Of a DNA stretch of 64,000 bases, positions 56,230 to 64,000 are shown piece after piece. The stretch is from Streptomyces sp. CB02058 (lineage in GTDB: Bacteria; Actinomycetota; Actinomycetes; Streptomycetales; Streptomycetaceae). The notes below the pieces were generated by a model, which was given only the letters and a program-made list of their open reading frames with translations, was not told the origin of the DNA and ran no database searches. The stretch's first letter is position 1; each line of letters starts with the position of its first letter. The position numbers and the translations under genes were made by a program. The stretch is taken from assembly GCF_001905505.1 (NCBI RefSeq), contig NZ_LIPG01000002.1:1302001-1366000 (forward strand). The letters are read 5' to 3'.

Positions 56230-56766
56230 GTGAGCAACGACGAGACGAACGGGAACATACGCATCCGGCCGGGCCGTCCGTCCGACGCACCGGCCATCCT
56301 GGACATGCTCGACGCGGCGGTGGCCTGGATGAACGCCCGCGGCAACACGCAGCAGTGGGGCACCGTGCCGTACTCGAAGACGTCCGGCGGCGCCGAACGT
56401 GTCGAGCGGTACACCACCGTGAACTCGCCCTACGTCGCGGAGCTGGACGGGGTGCCCGCCGGGGCGGTGGTGCTCGACACCGGCCCCAGCCCGCAGATGC
56501 CGATCGCGACGGCCGGGGAACCGGAGCGCTATGTGCGGCTGCTGATCTCCGACCGCAGGCACGCGGGTCTCGGCATCGGTGCGGCCCTGCTGGCCCACGC
56601 GGTGGAGGAGACCCGGCGGGCGGGCGTCGGCCTGCTGCGGGTCGACTGCTGGGCGGGCGGCGGGGGTGAGCTGGTCGCGTACTACGAGCGCAACGGCTTC
56701 ACGCCCACGGACAGCTTCCTGTCCGGGACCTGGCCGGGGCAGGTGCTGGCCCGGAGGGTCGGCTGA
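56230..56766 (+). CDS. GNAT-family N-acetyltransferase
   Basis: This 178-residue protein opens IRIRPGRPSDAPAILDMLDA. It has the acetyl-CoA-binding motif A in RLLISDRRHAGLGIGAALLA (RRHAGLGIG, about residues 107-115), and the motif B YYERNGFTPTDSF near the end. The GTG start follows a region without a good Shine-Dalgarno sequence. The acceptor is unknown; relatives acetylate small molecules or protein N-termini. Confidence 0.85.
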   Translation: MSNDETNGNIRIRPGRPSDAPAILDMLDAAVAWMNARGNTQQWGTVPYSKTSGGAERVERYTTVNSPYVAELDGVPAGAVVLDTGPSPQMPIATAGEPERYVRLLISDRRHAGLGIGAALLAHAVEETRRAGVGLLRVDCWAGGGGELVAYYERNGFTPTDSFLSGTWPGQVLARRVG

Positions 56767-56800
56767 GCCCCGACCGCCGGACGGGCCGGGGCTGAGCGGG

Positions 56801-56869
56801 GTGTGCCGCCTGTGCCGAGCCCCCGCCGAGCCCCCGCCGGAGTGTGCCGCCTGTGCCGAGCCCCCGCCG
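56801..56869. repeat. Pair of 28-bp direct repeats
   Basis: A 28-bp unit starting GTGTGCCGCCTGTGCCGAGC occurs at 56801-56828 and 56842-56869 with a 13-bp spacer that repeats part of the unit. It is probably a local slippage duplication next to a terminator. Confidence 0.7.
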
Positions 56870-56877
56870 GGCTCGGC
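56855..56877. terminator. Stem-loop between convergent acetyltransferase and LacI genes
   Basis: GCCGAGCCC-CCGCC-GGGCTCGGC is a 9-bp perfect stem with a 5-base loop, 3 bp from the LacI stop and overlapping the second direct repeat. Confidence 0.7.
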
Positions 56878-56879
56878 GG

Positions 56880-57914
56880 CTACGCCGACTCGCGGCGCAC
56901 CAGCTCCGTGGGGAGTATCACCGCGGCCGGGTCCTCCCCGCCGATCTGGGCCAGCAGCACCCGTACCATCTCCGCGCTGATCCGGTCCCACGGCTGACGG
57001 ACCGTCGTCAGCTCGGGGCGCGCGGCGAGCGCGGCGGGGGAGTCGTCGAAGCCGCCGACCGCGATGTCGTGCGGCACCCGGCGTCCCGCCCGCTCCAGCG
57101 TGCTCAGCACGCCCTGCGCCATCAGGTCGGACGCCACGAACACCGCGTCCACGTCCGGTGCCCGCTCCAGCAGGAGCGAGGCTGCGGCCTCGCCGCCCGC
57201 CCGGCTGTAGTCGCCCGGCACGATCAGCGACTCGTCGACGGGCAGGCCGCACTCGGTGAGCGTCTCGCGATAGCCCGCCAGCCGGTCCACACCGCCGGGG
57301 GTGTCCAGCGGACCGGTGACCGTGGCGATCCTGCGCCGCCCCGACTCGTACAGGAAACGCACCATGTCCCGCGCGCCGTTGCGGTCGTCCGCCGCCACAT
57401 AGCTGACCCGCGACCCCTGCCCGAGCGGCTTGCCGCAGGCCACCAGCGGTACGCCGGCCTCGTGCAGCTGGGCCGCGACCGGGTCCCCGGAGTGGCTGGA
57501 GACCAGCAGCACCCCGTCCACGTGCCCGGCGATGTACCGCATGTTGCGGCGGCGCTCCGCCTCCGTGCCCGCGATCATCAGCAGCAGCGGGATGTCGTGC
57601 GCGGCGAGCGCGGTGGTGCAGCCGCGCAGCAGCACATTGAAGTTCGGGTCCTCGAAGAAGCGCTCCTGGGGCTCGGTCAGCAGGAACGCCACCGAGTCGG
57701 AGCGCCCGGTGATCAGGGACCGGGCGTGCCGGTTCACGGTGTAACCGGTCCTGCGGATGGCGGACTGAACCGCGTCGAGCGAGGCCGGGCTGACGTTGTG
57801 GCCGCCGTTCAGCACCCGCGAGACCGTGCCCCGGGAGACACCCGCCTCCCGTGCGACGTCGTGGATCGTCGGCGGCCTGCGGCGTCCCGCGCCGTTCTGT
57901 TCTGTGCGGCTCAT
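56880..57914 (-). CDS. LacI-family repressor of the galactan locus
   Basis: This 344-residue protein has a LacI helix-turn-helix at about 16-37 (TIHDVAREAGVSRGTVSRVL), the hinge region, and a periplasmic-binding-protein-like core ending VRQPWDRISAEMVRVLLAQI. It is the last gene of the minus-strand importer operon, 42 bp after the second permease gene. The operator CTGTGAGCGTTCACAG at 61105-61120 is its likely target, and galactose or a galacto-oligosaccharide its likely inducer. Confidence 0.9.
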   Translation of the reverse strand: MSRTEQNGAGRRRPPTIHDVAREAGVSRGTVSRVLNGGHNVSPASLDAVQSAIRRTGYTVNRHARSLITGRSDSVAFLLTEPQERFFEDPNFNVLLRGCTTALAAHDIPLLLMIAGTEAERRRNMRYIAGHVDGVLLVSSHSGDPVAAQLHEAGVPLVACGKPLGQGSRVSYVAADDRNGARDMVRFLYESGRRRIATVTGPLDTPGGVDRLAGYRETLTECGLPVDESLIVPGDYSRAGGEAAASLLLERAPDVDAVFVASDLMAQGVLSTLERAGRRVPHDIAVGGFDDSPAALAARPELTTVRQPWDRISAEMVRVLLAQIGGEDPAAVILPTELVRRESA

Positions 57915-57956
57915 GGTGCTCGATCTTTCATGAAGGGGTGCCCTGTTGAGGAGCAG

Positions 57957-58817
57957 TCAGGACTTTACGGCGCCGGACAGCAGGTCGAGGCTCCAGAACC
58001 GCTGGATCACGAGGAACAGGGCGATCAGCGGGATGATCGCCAGCAGCGCTCCGGTGATGACCAGCGTGTAGAGCGCCGGGGTGTTCGAGCCCTGCTGGAG
58101 GAGCGTGTAGAGCCCCAGGGTGACCGGGAACTTCTCGTCGTCGCCGAGCATGATGTAGGGCAGCAGGAAGTTGTTCCAGACCGCCACGAACTGGAACAGG
58201 AACACCGTCACCAGCCCCGGCAGCATCATCGGCAGCGCGATCGTCCGGAAGATCCGCCACTCACCGCCGCCGTCCATCCGCCCGGCCTCGATGACATCGA
58301 CCGGCACGGCCGCAGCCGCGTAGATCCGGGCGAGGTAGACGCCGTACGGGGAGAGGATCAGCGGCAGCAGCACCGAGAGGTAGGAGTCGGTCATGTCCGC
58401 CTCGGCGAGCAGCAGGTACTGCGGCACGGCGAGGATCACCGGGGGCATCAGCACCCCGGCGAGCAGGATGTTGAAGACCGTCTCCTTGCCCCGGAAGCGG
58501 TACACGGCCAGGGCGTACCCCGAGACCGCCGACACCGCGGTGGAGAGCAGCGCGCCCGCCCCGGCGTAGAAGGCCGAGTTGGCCATCCACTTCCAGTACA
58601 CCCCGTCGCGGTACTCCGTGAGGTCGGCGACGTTGTCGGTGAAGCCGGAGCCCGGCAGGAAGGTGAAGGTGGAGAACAGCTCGCTGCCGGACTTGGTCGA
58701 GGCGACCAGGACCCAGGCGACGGGCAGCAGGCAGTACACGGCGCCGAGGAGCAGCGCGGCGGTCGGAACGAGCGGGAAGCGCCGGCGGCCGGTGGCGGCG
58801 AGGGGCTGGGTGCTCAT
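57957..58817 (-). CDS. Sugar ABC transporter permease (MalG type), galactan locus
   Basis: This 286-residue protein has six membrane spans and the EAA loop EAGRMDGGGEWRIFRTIALP (about 190-210). The variant EAG...DGG is normal for CUT1. It overlaps the preceding permease gene (ATGA). It would import galacto-oligosaccharides released by the endo-galactanase. No ATPase gene is in the operon. Confidence 0.92.
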   Translation of the reverse strand: MSTQPLAATGRRRFPLVPTAALLLGAVYCLLPVAWVLVASTKSGSELFSTFTFLPGSGFTDNVADLTEYRDGVYWKWMANSAFYAGAGALLSTAVSAVSGYALAVYRFRGKETVFNILLAGVLMPPVILAVPQYLLLAEADMTDSYLSVLLPLILSPYGVYLARIYAAAAVPVDVIEAGRMDGGGEWRIFRTIALPMMLPGLVTVFLFQFVAVWNNFLLPYIMLGDDEKFPVTLGLYTLLQQGSNTPALYTLVITGALLAIIPLIALFLVIQRFWSLDLLSGAVKS

Positions 58818-59740
58818 CGGGAGACTCCCTGCTTCGTACGGGAGTTGGCCGCCCTGAGGAAGCCGAAGGACAGGGCGAGGGTGGCCAGGGCGATGATGAC
58901 CGCCTGGGCCGCCGCCGCGTGGATGTCGTTGTTGACGAAGGCGTCCTGGTAGACCTTCATCAGCGGACTCCAGGTGGTGGAGAGGGAGTTGGTGAGCGGC
59001 TTGAGCGTGGTCGGCTCGCTGAAGACCTGGAGCGTCGCGATGATCGAGAAGAAGAAGGTCAGGATCAGCGACGGCGCCACCATCGGGATCTTGATGCGCA
59101 GCGCGATCTGGAGCTGCGAGCAGCCGTCGATCCGCGCGGCCTCGAAGATCTCGGCGGGGATGGCCCGCAGCGAGGTGTAGATCACGATCATGTTGAAGCC
59201 GGTGCCGCCCCACACCGCGATGTTGGCCAGCGAGAGGTACAGCGGCCCGCCGTCCAGCAGATCGGGCTGCGGGAGCCCCACCGCGTCGAGCACGTACAGG
59301 AAGGGGCTGACGTCCGGCAGATACAGGAAGCCCCACATCAGCGCGGCGATGACGCCCGGGATCGCGTACGGCAGGAAGATCGCCAGCCGGCTGAAGCCGC
59401 GCAGCCGCAGCCGCTCGTTGTCCAGCAGCAGCGCGAAGAGCAGGGCGAGGCCGAGCATGGTCGGGACGACGATCGCGCCGTAGCCGAGGATGCGCAGCGC
59501 TCCGCCGAGCAGTTCCGTGTCGGTGAGCGCGTCGGTGTAGTTGGCCAGGCCGGCCCAGATCTCTTCCCGGGCACCCTTGCCGAGTCCGAGGCCCTTGACC
59601 TCGGTCCTGCGGAAGCTGAGGTACACGGCGTAGCCGATGGGCAGGGCGAAGAAGAGCAGGAACAGGAGGGTGGCGGGGACCAGGAAGACGTACGGGGCGC
59701 TCCTGACCCCGTACGCCTTCCCGCGGGGTGCGCGTGTCAC
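58814..59740 (-). CDS. Sugar ABC transporter permease (MalF type), galactan locus
   Basis: This 308-residue protein has six membrane spans and the EAA loop EAARIDGCSQLQIALRIKIP (about 205-224). The GTG start overlaps the binding-protein stop (GTGA), giving a coupled binding protein - permease - permease order, in contrast to the pectin importer where the binding-protein gene is displaced. Confidence 0.92.
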   Translation of the reverse strand: MTRAPRGKAYGVRSAPYVFLVPATLLFLLFFALPIGYAVYLSFRRTEVKGLGLGKGAREEIWAGLANYTDALTDTELLGGALRILGYGAIVVPTMLGLALLFALLLDNERLRLRGFSRLAIFLPYAIPGVIAALMWGFLYLPDVSPFLYVLDAVGLPQPDLLDGGPLYLSLANIAVWGGTGFNMIVIYTSLRAIPAEIFEAARIDGCSQLQIALRIKIPMVAPSLILTFFFSIIATLQVFSEPTTLKPLTNSLSTTWSPLMKVYQDAFVNNDIHAAAAQAVIIALATLALSFGFLRAANSRTKQGVSR

Positions 59741-61050
59741 TCGGAGACTCCGAAGCCCTGCTTCTCCAGGTCCGCGACGGTGGCGTCCTGCATCGCGGTC
59801 AGCGCGGCGCCGAAGTCGGACTTGTTCTTGGCGGCCGTGGCGAAGTTGTCCTTGAAGGCGCTGTACGCGACGTTGACGTTGGGGCCCCAGGCGGCGGGCG
59901 CGGTGCCCTGGGCGATCTTGGCTGCCTCGGTGTAGAAGGCGGGCTGGTTGGAGAAGTAGTCCGGGGCCTTCGCGAGCGCGCCACCGGTCTGGGCGGAGGT
60001 CGCGGCGGGGTAGACGCCGCTCTCCTTCACCAGCGCGGCGAGGGCGGTCGGGTCCGTGTTCAGCCACTTCGCGAAGGTGGCGGCGGCACCCTTGTGCTTG
60101 GAGTCGTTGGTGACGGCGGTGGAGGAGCCGCCCCAGCTGCCGGTGACGTTCTCACCCGCGGTCCACTGGGGGAGCGGGGCCATCGCCCACTTGCCCTTGG
60201 TGTCGGGCGCCGCGGTGGTCAGCGTGCCAGGGGCCCAGACCGCGCTGACCCAGGCGACCTGCTTGCCGGTGTTGAGCGCCTTGTTCCAGGCCGGGGTGTA
60301 CATCGGCTGGTTGTCGATGGCGCCCTCCTTCACCAGGCCGCCCCAGAAGTCCGCGACCTTCTGCGTCGCCGGGTCGTCGATCGCGACCTTCCACTTGTCG
60401 CCGCCGGTCGTCCACCACTGCGCGCCCGCCTGCTGGGCGAGGCCCGCGAAGAGACCCGAGTCGTTGGAGGAGAAGGTGGTGAGGTCCTTGTCCGGCGCCT
60501 TCTTCTTCAGCGCGCGTGCCGTCTCGGCGAACTCGTCCCAGGTGGTGGGCACCTTCAGGCCGTACTGCTCGAAGAGGTCCTGGCGGTAGTAGAACATCAG
60601 CGGGCCGGAGTCCTGCGGAAGGGCGTACAGGGCGTCCGAGCCGAGCGTGGCCTGCTGCCAGATCCCGTCGGCGAACTCGCCCTCGGCGTCGCCCGCCTCC
60701 TTCGATATGTCGGCCAGGACGTCGTTGGAGACCAGCGTGGGGAGCGCCTGGTACTCGGCCTGGACCAGGTCCGGGGCCTTGTGGGCCTTCGCCGCCGTGA
60801 TGATCTTGGTGACCAGGTCGTCGCCCGACGCCTGCTTCTTCACCGTGACGGTGATGCCCTGCTCCTTGCCCGGACCCTTGTTCCAGATGTCCGCGACCTT
60901 GTCCAGGCCGGGCGCCCACGCCCAGTACGTGAGCGAGGCGGGCCCGGACGCGGCCGGCTCGTCGCCGCCTTCCTCCGAGCCGCAGCCCGAGAGCAGGGCG
61001 GTGGCGGCGAGAGCGGCGGCGGTGGTCACCGCGACGGTGCGGTATTTCAT
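59737..61050 (-). CDS. Sugar ABC transporter solute-binding lipoprotein, galactan locus
   Basis: This 437-residue protein has a signal peptide with lipobox LSGC (Cys23). It is a CUT1-type binding protein with LTYWAWAPGLDKVADIWNKG, APDLVQAEYQALPTLVSND and LPQDSGPLMFYYRQDLFEQY. It is the first gene of the minus-strand operon. It starts from a TTGACA promoter overlapped by the LacI-type operator. It is divergent from the GH42 gene, so uptake and hydrolysis are co-regulated. Confidence 0.92.
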   Translation of the reverse strand: MKYRTVAVTTAAALAATALLSGCGSEEGGDEPAASGPASLTYWAWAPGLDKVADIWNKGPGKEQGITVTVKKQASGDDLVTKIITAAKAHKAPDLVQAEYQALPTLVSNDVLADISKEAGDAEGEFADGIWQQATLGSDALYALPQDSGPLMFYYRQDLFEQYGLKVPTTWDEFAETARALKKKAPDKDLTTFSSNDSGLFAGLAQQAGAQWWTTGGDKWKVAIDDPATQKVADFWGGLVKEGAIDNQPMYTPAWNKALNTGKQVAWVSAVWAPGTLTTAAPDTKGKWAMAPLPQWTAGENVTGSWGGSSTAVTNDSKHKGAAATFAKWLNTDPTALAALVKESGVYPAATSAQTGGALAKAPDYFSNQPAFYTEAAKIAQGTAPAAWGPNVNVAYSAFKDNFATAAKNKSDFGAALTAMQDATVADLEKQGFGVSE

Positions 61051-61104
61051 GGTTTCTCCCCTGACGAGACCGGCGAGCGCATCGGCGGGCTTGGCCGAGA
61101 AGCG

Positions 61105-61171
61105 CTGTGAGCGTTCACAGTAGAGAAACCAAACCGACACTTGTCAATGGTTGTTGCTGTGCGGTTATGTT
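61105..61171. promoter_or_regulatory. Back-to-back promoters with LacI operator
   Basis: On the minus strand TTGACA (61147-61142) and TACTGT (61122-61117), 19 bp apart, drive the importer operon. On the plus strand TTGTCA (61141-61146) and TATGTT (61166-61171) drive GH42, so the two -35 boxes overlap. The operator CTGTGAGCGTTCACAG (61105-61120) covers the minus-strand -10 and start site. Confidence 0.65.
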
Positions 61172-61238
61172 GGCCCTGCGCCGCCGAGAGTGTGTGTGCA
61201 CGTTCCCAGAAGTTGTCCCAAAGAGCCAGGAGCTGTCC

Positions 61239-63284
61239 ATGCCGCACTCAGAATCCGCTCCCTACCCGGTCGGCCTGCGGAAGCTGGCCTTCGGTGGCGA
61301 CTACAACCCTGAGCAGTGGCCCGAGGAGGTCTGGCACGAGGACGTCCGGCTGATGCGGGAGGCCGGCGTGACCATGGTCAGTGTCGGGATCTTCTCCTGG
61401 GCGCTCCTGGAGCCCGAGCCGGGCACCTACGACTTCGGCTGGCTCGACCGCATCCTGGACCTGCTGCACGTCAACGGCATCCGCGCCGACCTCGGGACCC
61501 CCACCGTCGCCCCGCCCGCCTGGTTCTACCGCGCCCACCCCGAAGCCCTGCCGGTCAGCCGCGAGGGCGTCCGCTACGCCTTCGGATCACGCGGCGCGAT
61601 CTGCCACAGCTCGGCCCCCTACCGCGCGGCGGCGGCGAACATCACCGAACAGCTCGCCCGCCGGTACGCGAAGCACCCCGCCCTCGCGCTGTGGCACGTC
61701 CACAACGAGTACGGCGTCCCCGTCAGCGCCTGCTACTGCGACGGCTGCGCCGCCCACTTCCGCCGCTGGCTCGCGGCCCGGCACGGCTCCGCCGAAGCGG
61801 TCAACGAGGCCTGGGGCACCGCCTTCTGGGGCCAGCGCTACCGGAGCCTGGACGACATCGACCCGCCCCGCACCACCCCGACCGTCGGCAACCCCGCGCA
61901 GCAGCTGGACTACGCCCGCTTCGCCGACGCCACCATGCGGGAGAACTTCACCGCCGAGCGGGACATCCTGCACCGCCTCGCCCCCGGCATCCCCGTCACC
62001 ACCAACTTCATGACCGCGCTCAGCCAGTGCGAGTCCGTCGACTACTGGGCCTGGGGCCGCGAGGTCGACCTCGTCACCAACGACCACTACCTGATCACCG
62101 ACGGCCGCCGCACCCACGTCAACCTCGCGATGGCCGCCGACCTCACCCGCTCGGTCGCGGGCGGGGCGCCCTGGCTGCTGCTCGAACACTCCACCAGCGG
62201 CGTCAACTGGCAGCCGCGCAACCCCGCCAAGCGCCCGGGCGAGATGGCCCGCAACAGCCTGGCCCATGTGGCCAGGGGTTCCGAGGGAGCGATGTTCTTC
62301 CAGTGGCGGCAGTCGCGTCGCGGTGCCGAGAAGTTCCACTCCGCGATGGTCCCGCACGCCGGCACCGACTCCCGGATCTGGCGCGAGGTGAGCGCGCTCG
62401 GCGCCGGTCTCGGCCTCCTCGAAGGCATCCGGGGCACCAGGACCGTCGCCGACGTGGCGATGCTCTGGGACTGGGAGTCCTGGTGGGCGCAGCGCCTGGA
62501 GTGGCGCCCGAGCGAGGAGCACGACGCCCGCGAGCGCGCCGACACGTTCTACGCCTCGCTCTACGACCGCCACCTCACCGTCGACTTCGCCCACCCGGAC
62601 GCCGACCTCTCCGGCTATCCGCTGGTCGTCGTCCCCGCGCTCTATCTCGCCACCGAGGCGAGCGGCCGCAACCTGCGCCGCTATGTCGAGAACGGCGGCA
62701 CCCTCGTCGTCTCGTACTTCTCGGGCATCGTCGACACCGACGACGCCGTGCACCCCGGGGCCTACCCCGGCGCGCTCCGGGACGCGCTCGGGGTGACGGT
62801 CGAGGAGTTCTCCCCCCTCGGCGAGGGCGGCACCGTCCGCCTGATCACCCCCGAGGGCGCACCCGAAGGCCCGGACCTGACCGGCGATCTCTGGTCGGAG
62901 GCGGTGATCCCCCGCGGTGCGGAGACCGTCTGGTCGTACGCCGACGGCATCCCGGCGGGCCGCCCCGCCGTCACCCGCAACCGGCTCGGCGACGGCACCG
63001 CCTGGTACGTCTCCACCCGGCTCTCCGGCTCCGCCCTGGACGCCGTCCTGGACCGTGCCGCCGCGGACGCGGGCATCACGCCCCGCACCGACCTCCCGTA
63101 CGACGTCGAGGTCGTGCGCCGCACCGGGGAGACCGGCAGCTACCTGTTCGTGATCAACCACACCGACGCCGACGCAGGGGTGGCCCTGGACGCCCCCGGC
63201 ACCGAACTCCTCACCGGCGAGCCCGCCGTGGACAAGCTCGCCGTTCCGGCGGGGGCGGTCCGCGTCGTACGGCTCGACGGCTGA
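61239..63284 (+). CDS. GH42 beta-galactosidase
   Basis: This 681-residue protein has the length of GH42 enzymes. The TIM barrel starts AFGGDYNPEQWPEEVW. The acid/base Glu157 is in HVHNEYGVPVSACYCDGC, and the nucleophile Glu316 is in LLLEHSTSGVNWQ. Cys165, Cys167 and Cys170 belong to the structural zinc site. A trimerisation domain (about 395-600) and a small beta domain complete it. There is no signal peptide. It hydrolyses imported beta-1,4-galacto-oligosaccharides. The ATG is chosen for its CAGGAG site 6 bases upstream. The gene diverges from the importer operon and is followed by the GH53 galactanase gene. Confidence 0.94.
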   Translation: MPHSESAPYPVGLRKLAFGGDYNPEQWPEEVWHEDVRLMREAGVTMVSVGIFSWALLEPEPGTYDFGWLDRILDLLHVNGIRADLGTPTVAPPAWFYRAHPEALPVSREGVRYAFGSRGAICHSSAPYRAAAANITEQLARRYAKHPALALWHVHNEYGVPVSACYCDGCAAHFRRWLAARHGSAEAVNEAWGTAFWGQRYRSLDDIDPPRTTPTVGNPAQQLDYARFADATMRENFTAERDILHRLAPGIPVTTNFMTALSQCESVDYWAWGREVDLVTNDHYLITDGRRTHVNLAMAADLTRSVAGGAPWLLLEHSTSGVNWQPRNPAKRPGEMARNSLAHVARGSEGAMFFQWRQSRRGAEKFHSAMVPHAGTDSRIWREVSALGAGLGLLEGIRGTRTVADVAMLWDWESWWAQRLEWRPSEEHDARERADTFYASLYDRHLTVDFAHPDADLSGYPLVVVPALYLATEASGRNLRRYVENGGTLVVSYFSGIVDTDDAVHPGAYPGALRDALGVTVEEFSPLGEGGTVRLITPEGAPEGPDLTGDLWSEAVIPRGAETVWSYADGIPAGRPAVTRNRLGDGTAWYVSTRLSGSALDAVLDRAAADAGITPRTDLPYDVEVVRRTGETGSYLFVINHTDADAGVALDAPGTELLTGEPAVDKLAVPAGAVRVVRLDG

Positions 63285-63329
63285 GGCGCCCGCACGTTCA
63301 CCCGCACAACTGTCGAAGGGACATCGACG

Positions 63330-64000
63330 ATGTACGGAACGACGCACACCCGCGCGAAGGCGGCCGGGGCGGTGGCCGCGCTCGCCGGCCTCGTGTTCGC
63401 CGCGCTCCCCGCCCAGGCCGCACACGCGGCCACCGCCCCCGTCAACACCGGCTTCGAGTCCGGCGCGACCGGCTGGTCGACGTACTCGGCCGGGGGGCAG
63501 AACGCCGCCTCCTTCACCGAGGCGGGGGGCCACGGGGGCAGCACCCGGCTCAGCCACTGGTCGGCCTCGGCGTACAAGGTCGAGACCTACCAGTACCTGA
63601 GCGGCCTCACCGACGGCACGTACACCCTCAGCGCCTGGGTGCGCTCGGGCGGCGGCCAGAACTCCGCCTACATAGCCCTGCGCAACTGCGGCAGCGCCGA
63701 GCAGCGCACCGATCTGCCGCCGACCGCGAACGGCGCCTGGATCCGGCTCGTCACCTCCGTCAAGGTGACCGGCGGGGCCTGCACCATCAGCCTCAACTCC
63801 GACGCGCACGCGGGGGAGTGGGCCAACTTCGACGACATTACCTTCACCGCGGGGAGCACCGGCCTGACCGTCAAGGGCGGTGACCTCTCCACCCTCCCGA
63901 AGAACGAGGCGTACGGCGCGACGTACAGCAACGCGAGCGGCACCGCCGGGGACGCGATGAGCATCCTCAAGAGCTCCGGGATGAACTACGTACGCCTCAA
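63330..64000 (+). CDS. Secreted endo-beta-1,4-galactanase (GH53), cut by window edge
   Basis: The first 223 residues are visible. A signal peptide (about 1-34, ends AQAAHAATAP) is followed by a carbohydrate-binding beta-sandwich (about 36-175; NTGFESGATGWSTYS, LSAWVRSGGGQN, GEWANFDDITF). The GH53 opening TVKGGDLSTLPKNEAYGATY, then MSILKSSGMNYVRLK, follows. GH53 enzymes cut the galactan side chains of rhamnogalacturonan I outside the cell. The domain order (binding module first) and the position behind GH42 mark a galactan utilization unit. GAAGGGA precedes the ATG. Confidence 0.88.
   Translation, partial: MYGTTHTRAKAAGAVAALAGLVFAALPAQAAHAATAPVNTGFESGATGWSTYSAGGQNAASFTEAGGHGGSTRLSHWSASAYKVETYQYLSGLTDGTYTLSAWVRSGGGQNSAYIALRNCGSAEQRTDLPPTANGAWIRLVTSVKVTGGACTISLNSDAHAGEWANFDDITFTAGSTGLTVKGGDLSTLPKNEAYGATYSNASGTAGDAMSILKSSGMNYVRL

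Noticed and set aside
56801..56869. CRISPR repeat pair
   Set aside because: Only two copies, a 13-bp spacer made of the same sequence, GC-rich and next to a terminator; no cas genes.
1..64000. Genomic island or prophage boundary
   Set aside because: No integrase, transposase, attachment-site duplication at a tRNA gene, or stretch of clearly lower GC was seen. The sugar-use loci have the same codon style as the housekeeping genes.

Overview
This is a GC-rich (roughly 70 percent or more) actinobacterial chromosome segment, almost certainly from Streptomyces or a close relative. The evidence is the extreme G/C bias at third codon positions, frequent GTG starts, ATGA/GTGA stop-start overlaps, TAT and lipoprotein signal peptides, sugar ABC importers without their own ATPase, and Streptomyces-type families (DUF4232 lipoprotein, TerD, SigE-type ECF sigma factor, HxlR-peroxiredoxin fusion). 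No insertion sequence, integrase, phage gene or CRISPR array was seen. The window cuts a membrane-protein gene at the left edge and an endo-galactanase gene at the right edge.

Layout. 1-10.4 kb is housekeeping and small regulatory units: an SMR pump with its TetR regulator, an HxlR-peroxiredoxin fusion divergent from an MFS exporter, dapD and a convergent dapA, a DUF4232 lipoprotein, an acidic protein of unknown function and a TAT-exported PhoX-type protein. 10.4-12.6 kb is a Ro60 ribonucleoprotein locus: two tandem Y-RNA-like RNAs, the second carrying a tRNA-like module whose arms are in circularly permuted order, followed by the TROVE/vWA protein Ro60 and a 76-residue Tudor-like protein. 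12.7-14.2 kb holds a two-domain TerD protein and a small unknown protein.

14.3-36.1 kb, with a distant arm at 40.9-43.9 kb, is a pectin utilization region. Secreted pectate lyases (three PL1, one PL3), a pectin methylesterase, a rhamnogalacturonan acetylesterase, a GH43 enzyme and an alpha/beta hydrolase are intermixed with a CUT1 sugar importer. Uronate dehydrogenase and 5-dehydro-4-deoxyglucarate dehydratase send uronates to 2-oxoglutarate semialdehyde. A second pair (IlvD/EDD aldonate dehydratase plus DHDPS-family enzyme) probably sends a pentonate such as L-arabonate to the same intermediate. The semialdehyde dehydrogenase that would finish both routes lies at 41.8 kb beside an IclR regulator. 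A separate galactan locus at 56.9-64 kb (LacI regulator, second CUT1 importer, GH42 beta-galactosidase, GH53 endo-galactanase) would handle the galactan side chains of rhamnogalacturonan I. Both importers lack an ATPase gene and presumably share one encoded elsewhere.

Between these lie an ECF sigma factor with its membrane partner, an NCS2 purine permease, a class B penicillin-binding protein, and a VTC polyphosphate polymerase-like / DUF4956 / CotH trio followed by a two-component system (44.1-50 kb). A series of small genes follows (DHFR-like, DinB, FrnE-like, class V aminotransferase, MarR with an Old Yellow Enzyme, MarR with a winged-helix protein, GNAT).

The strongest candidate for something little described is the Ro60/Y RNA locus. 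Several operators, leaderless promoters and transcript-end hairpins can be read directly from the sequence and are listed.
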